Shown in pieces: positions 5,388-12,866 of a DNA stretch of 46,342 bases. The translations under genes were made by a program, and so were the position numbers. Below the pieces are notes generated by a model. That model was not told where the DNA came from. It did no database searches and saw only the letters and a list, made by a program, of their open reading frames with translations. Numbering within the stretch: position 1 is the stretch's first letter; every line of letters starts with the position of its first letter. The stretch comes from a virus: positions 1-46,342 of the IMG/VR virus record IMGVR_UViG_3300010373_000014. One strand, given 5' to 3'.

Positions 5388-5668
5388 GCAAGAAGAAAAA
5401 GCACACTCACAAATATCATAAAGTAGAATGTTTCGGCACAAAGCTATTCTTCTGCGCGCTTCCCGGCTGTCCACACCATATGCCCAAATATTACGAGAAT
5501 GGTTTGATTGGTAAATTCTCAATTTGTTGGGGCTGTGAAAAAGAATTTATCCTAGACGAACGCGCAATGCAAATGGATATGCCAACATGTATTAATTGCG
5601 TCTTGCCGGGCGAATTTGTCAATGCTGGCAACATTATCGACGATGTAAAAGATCCTAATGACTTGTGA
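5384..5668 (+). CDS. Zinc-binding protein with several Cys pairs (94 aa)
   Basis: ATG at 5384 is coupled to the upstream stop (ATGA). The 94-aa product has a basic N-terminus (MSKKKKHTHKYHK) and three cysteine knuckles: CALPGCPHH (about residues 26-34), CWGCEKEF (about 48-55) and CINC (about 69-72). These probably bind one or two zinc ions. It is of the nucleic-acid- or protein-binding type with no enzyme motif. The next gene is also cysteine-rich, so the two may work together. Confidence 0.75.
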   Translation: MSKKKKHTHKYHKVECFGTKLFFCALPGCPHHMPKYYENGLIGKFSICWGCEKEFILDERAMQMDMPTCINCVLPGEFVNAGNIIDDVKDPNDL

Positions 5669-6441
5669 AAATAAACCCATCTAATGGAATATGTCAATAC
5701 TGCAAACGTGAGCAGGAAGACGAAAATTATCGGTATTGTGGTAAGAAATGTAGATGGTTATACGGACAAATTAGAAAAATGAATCATTTATTTGTTAAAT
5801 CATCCGATGGCTCGTGTGAAACATGCCATCGCAAATATCTAGATCACACTGCGGCTGCACGCTGCGATTCGTGTCAAAAATGTGGCATCTGTAACATAGT
5901 GGATGATCTTCTATTATGCGATACATGTGCCGATAAGATAAAAAATAATCAATTTGATCTTATCGAACGCAGCCGAGCAATCGATAGCGCAATTGGTAGT
6001 AATCAGGACTTCTATAACGCAGCTACGATAAGCCTGATAGATGTCCGCGCAGCCATCGACGCAAACGATGACATCCTTAACAAAGATGATGCATTTAAAC
6101 AAGAGATATTGGTGAGGTACGAAAAGTTCTCTGCGCGCTTGTTCGAATTAGATAATGAGCGTTTCAAAACGCAATTAAATCTTTCAGTCGTCAAAAAGTC
6201 ACTTGATGACATAGCAGCGTCATTGCGCGCAGACGAGCGTGAGCGCATTAAAATCGCTGACGCGAATTATGTTCCGCCGGCAAAGAATAAGCCTGTTAAG
6301 CCACGTGTTGCTAAGGCTGACAAGAAATCCGTATTCGAGACAATGGTAGAAAACTTCGCTAAGATGAACGGCATTAGCGAAACGGAAGCTCGGATAACAT
6401 TAACGCAAGGTATGAATAAGATGGGGAAAAAGGTTGATTAA
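5665..6441 (+). CDS. Multi-zinc-finger protein with coiled coil (258 aa)
   Basis: GTG at 5665 overlaps the upstream TGA, which selects this start. The N-terminal third is crowded with cysteines: CQYCKREQ...CGKKC, then CETCHRKYLD...CDSCQKCGIC, then CDTC. These could form two or three zinc sites like treble-clef or B-box fingers. Residues about 95-200 form a long charged helix, and the C-terminus (SVFETMVENFAKMNGISETEARITLTQGM) looks like a small helical bundle. The layout suggests a nucleic-acid-binding adaptor. No catalytic motif is present and no family is recognised. Confidence 0.75.
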   Translation: MKINPSNGICQYCKREQEDENYRYCGKKCRWLYGQIRKMNHLFVKSSDGSCETCHRKYLDHTAAARCDSCQKCGICNIVDDLLLCDTCADKIKNNQFDLIERSRAIDSAIGSNQDFYNAATISLIDVRAAIDANDDILNKDDAFKQEILVRYEKFSARLFELDNERFKTQLNLSVVKKSLDDIAASLRADERERIKIADANYVPPAKNKPVKPRVAKADKKSVFETMVENFAKMNGISETEARITLTQGMNKMGKKVD

Positions 6442-6442
6442 C

Positions 6443-6589
6443 ATGGAATCAACAAACGAACAAAAATTATATAATGCATTACAAGAATTGGTAAATACAG
6501 CAAGGCCATCATTTCCTAACACACCATATCGTGATGCTTTAGAATCAGCTAAAAAGTTATTGAAAGAAGTTGTAACAAAATCACTATAG
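6443..6589 (+). CDS. Small helical protein (48 aa)
   Basis: ATG at 6443 starts two bases after the previous stop, with GGGGAAAAAGG upstream as a plausible ribosome site; TAG at 6587-6589. The 48-aa product (MESTNEQKLYNALQELVNTA...) is two amphipathic helices separated by a Pro-rich turn (RPSFPNTPYR). Good packing in the operon supports it being real. Function unknown. Confidence 0.55.
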   Translation: MESTNEQKLYNALQELVNTARPSFPNTPYRDALESAKKLLKEVVTKSL

Positions 6590-6602
6590 GCTTAGTGCGC
6601 TA

Positions 6603-6631
6603 TTACATCACGTGGGCATTATGTGATGTAA
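6603..6631. promoter_or_regulatory. Inverted repeat ahead of the SprT-SNF2 gene
   Basis: Perfect 9-bp arms TTACATCAC (6603-6611) and GTGATGTAA (6623-6631) with an 11-base spacer, 17 bases before ATG 6649. It could be an operator, a leader-RNA stem or a processing site. It argues mildly for the ATG at 6649 over the GTG at 6595. Confidence 0.5.
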
Positions 6632-6648
6632 TAGGTTGTATAACTTAT

Positions 6649-8691
6649 ATGGACAGAAAAATAGCAATCGCAACATTACGTGATCTATTAGATTCGCATG
6701 GAAAGAACGATTGGAAGGTCCGTCTATATGCTGATTTATATAAGCCATTTTTAGGAATGACGGATGCGCGCTCGAAAACTGTCACGTTAAACGCGCACCA
6801 TGTCGATACGCATCCAGATGTAGAAATTCTTAATACAATCCGTCATGAACTAGCACATGTTCTAGTAGGAACACAACATGGACATGATGCTATATGGGCA
6901 GAAAAAGCGCGCGAAGTAGGATGCGATAACACACTACCATGTGCAACATATTCCTTATCACCCGCCGCTGTAGACACGATACGAAGCGGCGCAACATTAG
7001 AAGTAGAATTTACTGAAGAAACACAAGTTATTCGGCGAATGAGCTACAAAACCACAAAATTTGTCGATAAATGTGAGAAATGTGGCAAAATCGCCGAAAT
7101 TAAGTCTAAGCTCAAACTAACTAATAAACTTAACGAAGTAACAGAAGTAGTTACGTTAGTATGTGGACATCTTCGATTTATTAAGTTAGGAATCGAATCA
7201 CCATATCACGAAATGTTTTTTGATGGTGATTCTTCATGTTCACATAAATGGGGCACCGATAAACAACGTACCACATGCTCTGTATGTGGCGCGCATCGTC
7301 TATACGAGTATCAAGTTGCCGGCGCACAAGCCATTGAACGCGCCAATGGGCGTATTGGCGTATTCGATGAAATGGGGCTTGGCAAAACTATCCAAGCCCT
7401 CGCTTATTTAAAGTATCATCCTGAACTTCGGCCATTCTTGTGGATTACAAAGAGTGGCATAAAATTTCAGCATGGCAAAGAAATTATCCGTTTATTAGGA
7501 CGCCATGAGCTACCACAAGTCGTAATGAGCGGTAAAGATACACTAATCGACGGAATGAACGTTATCGCGAGTTACGATATATTTAGACGATTACCGCGTG
7601 AAATGTTTGCAGCACATAAATTTAAGTCAGTTGTGCTAGATGAATGCCAAGCAATAAAGAATCCCGATAGCACACGAACAGGTGAAATTAGACAAGTTGT
7701 TCGTGATATACCGTCTATTATACCATTAAGCGGTACGCCGTGGAAGAATCGTGGTAGTGAGTTTTTCGTTGTGCTCAATATGTTAGCTCCTGCGCGCTTC
7801 AGTTCATATCAACATTTTAAGGATCGTTGGGTAGGAACATATTGGGATGGTTCGCGTGAGAAAGAAGGCGGCATCATTAATCCAGAGAAATTCAAGGAAC
7901 ATATAAAGGATATTGCCATTAGGCGCGAACGCAAAGAAGTTTTACCAGAGCTACCACTCATCAACAGGACTAAAATCCTTTGTGAAGTGGACAAGGTTGC
8001 TAGGACAATGTATAATGCCGAAGAAGATAAGTTAGTTCGTCTTCTTAATGATGCTGCTATCGATGGCGCTGAAGGATCATTTTCTACACAAAGTGAGGCT
8101 AACAGCATCCTTATCGTAATGCGCCAAATCGTCGGCATTAGCAAAGTTCCTACAACCGTTGAGTTCGTTGAAGAATTTCTCGAAGACACGGATAGAAAGA
8201 TTGTAGTATTTGTTCATCATAAAAAGTGCGGTGAGCTGATTCTCGAACAGTTGAGAACGTATTGTGCTGAAAATAATCATCGGACGCCATTAAAACTTAC
8301 AGCGGACATGAACTCATTGGAACGTGCAGAGGTACAAGATAAGTTTAATGACTCGTATCGTGTATTAGTAGCATCAACACTCGCATCAGGTGAGGGATTA
8401 AATCTCCAATCTTGTAGCGACTGTGTAATCCACGAACGCCAATGGAATCCGGCAAATGAAGAACAAGCCGAAGGCCGATTTATTCGTATCGGCCAATTAG
8501 CGCAATCTGTCAACGCAGTATATGTGCATGGTGATGATACCGTAGATACAATATTCGATGGTATTGTCGAAGCGAAGCGCCGACAGTTCCACGAAGCAAT
8601 GAATAATAGCGAATTAGTTGGATGGAATGAAAGTAATTTGTTGAGTGAATTGGTTAACCAAATTCGTAATCGTAAACGTACATCTAAATGA
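6649..8691 (+). CDS. SprT-like metalloprotease fused to SNF2-family helicase
   Basis: 680 aa from ATG 6649; a GTG at 6595 would add 18 residues encoded across the hairpin. The N-terminal domain has the zinc-protease signature HELAH (about residues 66-70) with a third His in HGHDAIW (about 77-83), as in SprT/Spartan proteins. Cysteine pairs follow (CEKCG, LVCGH, and CSH...CSVCG). A full SWI2/SNF2 motor then begins: DEMGLGKT Walker A (about 240-247), DECQ box (about 331-334), SGTPWKN, and near the C-terminus ASGEGLN and QAEGRFIRIGQ. SNF2 proteins move along DNA using ATP; SprT proteases cut DNA-bound proteins. The fusion suggests removal of roadblocks or DNA-protein crosslinks, which is inference. 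It is followed by a coupled gene at 8688. Confidence 0.9.
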   Translation: MDRKIAIATLRDLLDSHGKNDWKVRLYADLYKPFLGMTDARSKTVTLNAHHVDTHPDVEILNTIRHELAHVLVGTQHGHDAIWAEKAREVGCDNTLPCATYSLSPAAVDTIRSGATLEVEFTEETQVIRRMSYKTTKFVDKCEKCGKIAEIKSKLKLTNKLNEVTEVVTLVCGHLRFIKLGIESPYHEMFFDGDSSCSHKWGTDKQRTTCSVCGAHRLYEYQVAGAQAIERANGRIGVFDEMGLGKTIQALAYLKYHPELRPFLWITKSGIKFQHGKEIIRLLGRHELPQVVMSGKDTLIDGMNVIASYDIFRRLPREMFAAHKFKSVVLDECQAIKNPDSTRTGEIRQVVRDIPSIIPLSGTPWKNRGSEFFVVLNMLAPARFSSYQHFKDRWVGTYWDGSREKEGGIINPEKFKEHIKDIAIRRERKEVLPELPLINRTKILCEVDKVARTMYNAEEDKLVRLLNDAAIDGAEGSFSTQSEANSILIVMRQIVGISKVPTTVEFVEEFLEDTDRKIVVFVHHKKCGELILEQLRTYCAENNHRTPLKLTADMNSLERAEVQDKFNDSYRVLVASTLASGEGLNLQSCSDCVIHERQWNPANEEQAEGRFIRIGQLAQSVNAVYVHGDDTVDTIFDGIVEAKRRQFHEAMNNSELVGWNESNLLSELVNQIRNRKRTSK

Positions 8692-9158
8692 GTATAACAA
8701 TGAAAAAGAAGCACAGCAATTCTATTCCTCGTTCTATCAAACGTATGTTTCCAAATGTGACAAATATTATCGATGCGAAGCACGCAGTAGAAATCACAGT
8801 TAACACAAAAGATTGTAAATCCGGCGAGGCACTTAATCCTTCTGAATGCGCGCTTGCTAAGGCAGTTAAACGTCAATTTCATGCTGACGCAGCTATTATT
8901 GGACTCGGAGCATCATACATCATTAAAGGCAGCAAAGCCACGCGTTTTCATACTCCAGAACGTATTAGACGTGAAATTGTAAGTTTTGATAGGCATAATG
9001 ACTTTGCTGAAGGAACATATACACTTGTGCAAAAATGCCCATCATTGAGACTGGGTGCGCGTCTTTCTGGTAAACACAAGAATGATAAGCGAAAGCATGA
9101 AGCAAAAAGACATACGGTTCATAGCGCACGCGTTCGTGTATTAGGTACACGTGCATGA
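8688..9158 (+). CDS. Hypothetical conserved-looking phage protein (156 aa)
   Basis: ATG at 8688 overlaps the helicase stop (ATGA); an alternative ATG lies at 8700. The 156-aa protein has a basic N-terminus, a middle segment VEITVNTKDCKSGEALNPSE followed by CALAKAVKRQFHADAAIIGLG, and a Lys/Arg/His-rich tail (KHKNDKRKHEAKRHT). The KDxxxGxxLNPSxCALAxAxKR pattern recurs in unnamed proteins of many phages, but I know no function. The basic tail suggests nucleic-acid contact. Coupling to the SprT-SNF2 gene hints at a shared process. Confidence 0.75.
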   Translation: MSITMKKKHSNSIPRSIKRMFPNVTNIIDAKHAVEITVNTKDCKSGEALNPSECALAKAVKRQFHADAAIIGLGASYIIKGSKATRFHTPERIRREIVSFDRHNDFAEGTYTLVQKCPSLRLGARLSGKHKNDKRKHEAKRHTVHSARVRVLGTRA

Positions 9159-9286
9159 AAAATGATGTAATATGCCCCCATTGCACAAATAATGATCCAT
9201 CTATGCTAGAAATAATTTGGTCAACAGCATATGCGATTTATTATTTGTGTTCGGTTTGTAGTCGTTCGTTTTCTGTGAAGAAATAA
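9155..9286 (+). CDS. Tiny zinc-ribbon protein (43 aa)
   Basis: ATG at 9155 is coupled to the previous stop (ATGA); TAA at 9284-9286. The 43-aa product is essentially one zinc ribbon: CPHC near the N-terminus, a strand pair, then CSVC and a basic end (SRSFSVKK). Single-ribbon proteins of this kind usually bind nucleic acid or act as small subunits. It is too short for usual gene-calling cutoffs but well placed. Confidence 0.65.
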   Translation: MKNDVICPHCTNNDPSMLEIIWSTAYAIYYLCSVCSRSFSVKK

Positions 9287-9289
9287 TAT

Positions 9290-9457
9290 ATGCCAAGACA
9301 AACTATCTTATCATTACGAGTAACAGCAACTATAGAAACACGAGAAGATGACACAGAATTTGTTTTTAAGAAAGAAGTTAGCAAAGATATTAAGTTTAGT
9401 CAAGTTGATGAATTAGTTATTCATAGTCTTCTTGAAGAAGCATTACCTGAGATTTAA
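9290..9457 (+). CDS. Hypothetical small acidic protein (55 aa)
   Basis: ATG at 9290, three bases after the previous stop, with GAAGAAATAAT ahead; TAA at 9455-9457. The 55-aa product (MPRQTILSLRVTATIETRED...) is a beta hairpin followed by an acidic helix (SQVDELVIHSLLEEALPE). No motif is recognised. It lies tightly packed between two zinc-finger genes in the rightward operon. Confidence 0.6.
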   Translation: MPRQTILSLRVTATIETREDDTEFVFKKEVSKDIKFSQVDELVIHSLLEEALPEI

Positions 9458-9461
9458 TAAA

Positions 9462-9647
9462 ATGTGCTACGAAATTTATCACACCTGTCGCTTCTGTAAA
9501 CGTCATTATCATTGTGATATTGATGATAATATATGTCCAACTATCAACTTCGATGCTGATGGAAGCATATGCGATGAATGTAAGAAGGAATTAGAAATTT
9601 TCCTGCGCGCTAATGATGTGGTGACAAATGACCAACGAGATAAATAA
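9462..9647 (+). CDS. Zinc-finger protein (61 aa)
   Basis: ATG at 9462, chosen over an upstream in-frame TTG because it follows the previous stop directly. The 61-aa product contains CRFCKRHYHC (residues about 9-18), a later Cys in DNICPT and CDEC (about 46-49), consistent with a zinc-knuckle fold. It ends in a helix (CKKELEIFLRAND). The 3' end overlaps the next gene by 20 bases. Function unknown. Confidence 0.65.
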   Translation: MCYEIYHTCRFCKRHYHCDIDDNICPTINFDADGSICDECKKELEIFLRANDVVTNDQRDK

Positions 9648-10005
9648 AATCTATATCGTAACTGATGGTGAATATTCAGATTATCACATCATCGGCGCAT
9701 TTACTGATGAAACACAAGCAGAACGTGTTGCTAAGGAATATAATGCACGAGTAGAAGAATTTGTAGCGAATGAAATTGGGAAGGATGGTCGCTATCAATA
9801 TACAATTCATATGAATGATGAGGAAACAAGAGCTTATATTTCAAGCTCAACTTATACAGATATTAATAAAGTCACATCATATAAACAACGGAACAATCCA
9901 CCTCAATTAGATTATACTGTAACTGTAATGGCAGAAGATAAAGAACATGCAGTGAAAATTGCATCTGATCTCATCCGCGCGTTCAAGAGTGGTCAACATG
10001 AATAA
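9628..10005 (+). CDS. DUF7336-like hypothetical protein (125 aa)
   Basis: ATG at 9628 lies inside the end of the previous gene. The 125-aa product has the pattern IYIVTDGEYSDYHIIGAFTD followed by a helix ETQAERVAKEYNA, then a longer polar region and a final strand-helix TVTVMAEDKEHAVKIASDLI. The N-terminal strand-turn-helix (VTDGEYSDYxIxGxFTxxxxA) is typical of a small domain found in many phage and bacterial accessory proteins of unknown role (DUF7336-like, from memory). No catalytic residues are evident. Confidence 0.7.
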   Translation: MTNEINKIYIVTDGEYSDYHIIGAFTDETQAERVAKEYNARVEEFVANEIGKDGRYQYTIHMNDEETRAYISSSTYTDINKVTSYKQRNNPPQLDYTVTVMAEDKEHAVKIASDLIRAFKSGQHE

Positions 10006-10234
10006 TGAAAAGTCTAAAGATGAACTAAAACGTGACAAAGCGGCTCGAATTTTGGCAATGATCGAGCGCGCATACATCATGTTAGAAGATTTAGAAGAAG
10101 ATGTTAAGGAATGGTCATCGACTGACGAAATTAGTCCTGATGATATGATGAAGCATACAATGCACCAAAACGAAACGTGTGCTAATTTACAATTTTTCAT
10201 CGACTACCTACAGAATAAACGGTCGCGCACATGA
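9998..10234 (+). CDS. Hypothetical helical protein (78 aa)
   Basis: ATG at 9998 overlaps the previous gene by eight bases; an upstream TTG frame is less likely. The 78-aa product is all helical and highly charged (MNNEKSKDELKRDKAARIL..., then EDLEEDVKEWSS), and may form a coiled coil. The gene overlaps the next (nuclease) start by four bases, so it is tightly coupled to it. Function unknown. Confidence 0.65.
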   Translation: MNNEKSKDELKRDKAARILAMIERAYIMLEDLEEDVKEWSSTDEISPDDMMKHTMHQNETCANLQFFIDYLQNKRSRT

Positions 10235-11145
10235 AACAACATATCATCCTAGACGCCACAATGCTATCAACATTAATGGCATGTCCGCGCCTTGCTGATT
10301 ATCGTTTTAATCGTAATCTTGTTCTTAAGGAAGGTAAGTCCAATAGCCTAGAAGCCGGTACCCTAGTACACATTATCCTAGAACATTTTAATCGTAGTCT
10401 TATAGCCGGTAACACACGCGACGTTGCTATTGATCATGGATTCATAGCAGCAAATGAATTTCTTCGTGGCAGTTATCACGTAAATAATACATATTTATGT
10501 CCCGATGATGATTATGCTAGCGAAAAATTCATAGAACAAGAAGAATCAGCAAAATGGGATATTGGTTGGAAATTTGTCCTGAATACTATGAGGGAATATT
10601 TTGATTATTGGCGCAATGATTCCTTTACCGTTCTCAACGCAGAACATGTGATTACGGAAACAATTTATGAAGACGACGAACTGGTGATTGGATGGAAAGC
10701 CAAATTCGATGCAATAGTTGATATGACCAATGGTTTAATGCCAATGGATCATAAAACAATGAAACAGCGTCGTGATAGCAATAGTAACAATATCCAATTT
10801 ATGGGCCAATGTTTCCTAACGAAGTCACGGAACATGATGGTTAATAAGATTGGATTCCAAACATCATTAAAGCCACATGAAAAATTTGAACGGTCCATTA
10901 TAAGTTATACCGCTGATCGGTTGGCCGAGTTCGCTAATGAAATTGTACCTCATTATGGTCGGATGCTATTAGCATACAATGAAGCTGAAAATTGGCCCGC
11001 CAATTTCACACATTGTGAGAATAAATTTGGCGCATGTGAATTCTACAAACATGACGTATGTAATAATGATAGGCGCATGAGAGATGAAACGTTAAAGATT
11101 TATTGGAAAGAAGGAAAGAAATGGGATCCGGTGAACAATGATTAA
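10231..11145 (+). CDS. Cas4-like PD-(D/E)XK nuclease with Fe-S cysteines
   Basis: 304 aa, ATG at 10231 coupled to the upstream stop. The N-terminus has SxLMACPRLADYRF with Cys18, then a GTLVHIILEHF helix. The nuclease core shows an Asp in AKFDAIVD and MDHKTMK, a D-x-K-type end of the PD-(D/E)XK motif. Three more cysteines lie at the C-terminus (about 262, 269, 277). One N-terminal plus three C-terminal cysteines is the 4Fe-4S arrangement of Cas4 and AddB-type nucleases. Phages use such enzymes to trim DNA ends for recombination. A CRISPR array is not present, so a recombination role is favoured, supported by the Sak4-like gene just downstream. Confidence 0.85.
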   Translation: MKQHIILDATMLSTLMACPRLADYRFNRNLVLKEGKSNSLEAGTLVHIILEHFNRSLIAGNTRDVAIDHGFIAANEFLRGSYHVNNTYLCPDDDYASEKFIEQEESAKWDIGWKFVLNTMREYFDYWRNDSFTVLNAEHVITETIYEDDELVIGWKAKFDAIVDMTNGLMPMDHKTMKQRRDSNSNNIQFMGQCFLTKSRNMMVNKIGFQTSLKPHEKFERSIISYTADRLAEFANEIVPHYGRMLLAYNEAENWPANFTHCENKFGACEFYKHDVCNNDRRMRDETLKIYWKEGKKWDPVNND

Positions 11146-11305
11146 ATTCAAACGCGATACTGATTCCAAATTTTTCATGGCTGTTCGTGAACGTCCTGCA
11201 TCCTATTATGAATATTACTATGCATCTACAGAACAAGAATTAAAGGAATATTTGCGCGTAGCATTTGATGATGTTTTTGAGGCGACTATTGAGGAGCTTG
11301 AATGA
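11138..11305 (+). CDS. Small acidic protein between recombination genes (55 aa)
   Basis: ATG at 11138 lies inside the end of the nuclease gene; TGA at 11303-11305 overlaps the next ATG at 11302. The 55-aa product begins MIKFKRDTDSKFFMAV, has a Tyr-rich stretch (SYYEYYYAS) and an acidic helical end (FDDVFEATIEELE). It would be missed by length filters, but double overlap with both neighbours supports it. Function unknown. Confidence 0.6.
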   Translation: MIKFKRDTDSKFFMAVRERPASYYEYYYASTEQELKEYLRVAFDDVFEATIEELE

Positions 11306-11493
11306 CTAACCAATATGTAATCAAATTTCATCACCTCTATTACAATCAATATCCTGGTACATATCATGAGGATATTAATCTCGCAAGTCATTTTATACAT
11401 CCCGATGTAGCTAAGCAAATTATTATTGACAAGAAGTTGCCATTGGCGTGTAAAGTTTATCAGATTAACGTCGTCGAAAATGAGGTTAAGTAA
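11302..11493 (+). CDS. Hypothetical small protein (63 aa)
   Basis: ATG at 11302 is preceded by GAGGAG in the upstream gene and overlaps its stop. The 63-aa product (MTNQYVIKFHHLYYNQYPG...) has a His/Tyr-rich N-terminal strand, then a helix (HPDVAKQIIID) and a final strand (KVYQINVVENEVK). It ends one base into the recombinase start (TAATG). No motif is recognised. Confidence 0.65.
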   Translation: MTNQYVIKFHHLYYNQYPGTYHEDINLASHFIHPDVAKQIIIDKKLPLACKVYQINVVENEVK

Positions 11494-12275
11494 TGCCTAC
11501 GATGGAGAATGTTCCAAATAATGTCCATTATACTCTATTAAAAGGTGAGCCTGGAACAAGAAAAAGTACGGCGGCGTTAGGATGGCCTAAACCATTATAT
11601 TTCTTTTCGTACGACGGCAAGATGAACGCATTACGTCTGCCAATGAAGTTATGGAACATTGATCCTAAATCTGTAAGCTTCGATGATTATACCGATTGGA
11701 CGGCTGCGCGCTCCAAGTTAGAATCTTTTGCAATAAACTGTCCATATAAGACTATCGTCATCGATAGCATTACATCCTGCGCGGACAGTATGTTAAGGCA
11801 GACGATTAAGGCCAAGATGGGCAAGCAGCGAAGCTCAGGCGCGCAAGCAGGAAAGAATGTTGGCGGAATTGCAGTAAATGAATTAGAAGATTATAATGCC
11901 GAAGCTGCTGGCTTAACGGAGCTAATCGCGCTAACAAAAGATATTCACAAATATCATAAGATTGATATCATCCTAATAGCACACGTTGTTCGCACAGATT
12001 ACAAGTCACCTGATGGCAAGATGAACATTAGCCGCGTATTAGTAACGGCGGGCAAAAAGCCAGCCGCAAAGATACCTGCATATTGTGATGAAACATATCA
12101 TTTTGGATTTGAGCCATCGGCAATCGTTGGCGAGGCCGGCGACCTAATCGTCGAAACAGTCAATAATGGCGAGGACTACGCGAGAACAACCCTAACACTA
12201 CCAAGCACTATAAAGTTAAAAAACGATAACCTTTACGAAAAGTACATTCTTCCGGCTATCAACTCACAAGGATAA
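11493..12275 (+). CDS. Sak4-like RecA-fold recombinase ATPase
   Basis: 260 aa. Walker A is GEPGTRKST at about residues 19-27; Walker B is TIVIDSI at about 89-95, followed by a conserved-looking Ser/Thr. The central region (LIALTKDIHKYHKIDIILIAHVVRTD) ends a strand with the His often seen at the ATPase sensor position. This is the AAA_24/Sak4 type of phage single-strand annealing or RecA-like protein. It lies between a Cas4-like nuclease and a candidate ssDNA-binding protein, the usual phage recombination trio. An alternative is a general phage P-loop protein, but the gene context fits recombination. Confidence 0.85.
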   Translation: MPTMENVPNNVHYTLLKGEPGTRKSTAALGWPKPLYFFSYDGKMNALRLPMKLWNIDPKSVSFDDYTDWTAARSKLESFAINCPYKTIVIDSITSCADSMLRQTIKAKMGKQRSSGAQAGKNVGGIAVNELEDYNAEAAGLTELIALTKDIHKYHKIDIILIAHVVRTDYKSPDGKMNISRVLVTAGKKPAAKIPAYCDETYHFGFEPSAIVGEAGDLIVETVNNGEDYARTTLTLPSTIKLKNDNLYEKYILPAINSQG

Positions 12276-12280
12276 CAACA

Positions 12281-12676
12281 ATGCCAGCAATTGATTTCGC
12301 AACAGAAGATATTCAGCGTGGTAAACTGATTCGTCCGGCATGGTATCGTGTGCATATCGATGAAATTTCCGAGGGACTTAGCAAGAATGGTGACAGCACG
12401 AACTATCTTGTTAAGGGTACGATTGTTCGTAATGCTGACACACCATCCGATACAGAGTTCGATGGATTTCCTACGCCATATTGGAACTTTAACAGTAAGG
12501 CAAAAGGCTTTATGATCGGATTCTTTGCTGCGAATGGTATCGAGGTCGAAGCAGGAAAGCGATATGACATTGCTGCTTTTGTTGGTAAGGAAATCGAAGT
12601 AATGATTGAGAACGAATTGTACGAAGGACGGATGATTAATCGTATTAATCATAAGTATCGTAAGGCGTCTAAGTAA
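12281..12676 (+). CDS. Candidate ssDNA-binding protein (DUF669-like)
   Basis: 131 aa, ATG at 12281 with AAGGATAACAACA ahead. The sequence begins MPAIDFATEDIQRGKLIRPA and continues WYRVHIDEISEG, YLVKGTIVRNAD and KRYDIAAFVGKEIEVMIENELYEGRMINRINHKYR, the strand order expected of an OB-fold. Phage DUF669-type proteins with this start sit next to Sak4-like recombinases and are thought to bind single-stranded DNA. It is the last gene before tRNA-Leu, and small hairpins follow its stop. Confidence 0.7.
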   Translation: MPAIDFATEDIQRGKLIRPAWYRVHIDEISEGLSKNGDSTNYLVKGTIVRNADTPSDTEFDGFPTPYWNFNSKAKGFMIGFFAANGIEVEAGKRYDIAAFVGKEIEVMIENELYEGRMINRINHKYRKASK

Positions 12677-12678
12677 TT

Positions 12679-12692
12679 CCGCATACTTGCGG
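12679..12692 (+). other. Short hairpin after the ssDNA-binding gene
   Basis: CCGCA (12679-12683) pairs with TGCGG (12688-12692) just after the stop. There is no T run. It may be a transcript-stabilising or processing stem upstream of tRNA-Leu. Confidence 0.35.
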
Positions 12693-12740
12693 ATATTGTG
12701 ACATATCTCATTACGTGGGATAAATCACAAAACTGGTTTT

Positions 12741-12768
12741 CCTACTTTCCATTTGTCAAAAAAGTAGG
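12741..12768 (+). other. Hairpin just upstream of tRNA-Leu
   Basis: CCTACTTT (12741-12748) pairs with AAAGTAGG (12761-12768), ending seven bases before the tRNA. It could be a processing signal for the 5' leader or a weak attenuator; no T run follows. Confidence 0.4.
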
Positions 12769-12775
12769 ATTATAA

Positions 12776-12860
12776 GCCCCTATGATGGAATTGGCAGACA
12801 TAAGGGACTTAAAATCCCTCGACGTAAGTCATATAGGTTCGAGTCCTATTGGGGGCACCA
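12776..12860 (+). tRNA. tRNA-Leu (UAA)
   Basis: 85 bases with encoded CCA. The acceptor GCCCCTA pairs with TGGGGGC (one G-T). The anticodon stem AGGGA/TCCCT encloses loop CTTAAAA with anticodon TAA. The variable arm GAC-GTAA-GTC is long, as in class II tRNAs, and the T arm is ATAGG-TTCGAGT-CCTAT. This matches leucine. It probably supplements the host pool for the TTA codons frequent in this AT-rich genome. Confidence 0.95.
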
Positions 12861-12866
12861 TTTTTC

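Noticed and set aside
9628-10234. Reverse-strand frame of 97 codons over 9907-10200
   Set aside because: It is antisense to two well-coupled plus-strand genes and has Ser/Leu/Phe-rich shadow composition.
10231-11145. Cas4-like nuclease as part of a CRISPR system
   Set aside because: No repeat-spacer array or other Cas gene is visible in the window; a phage recombination context explains it.
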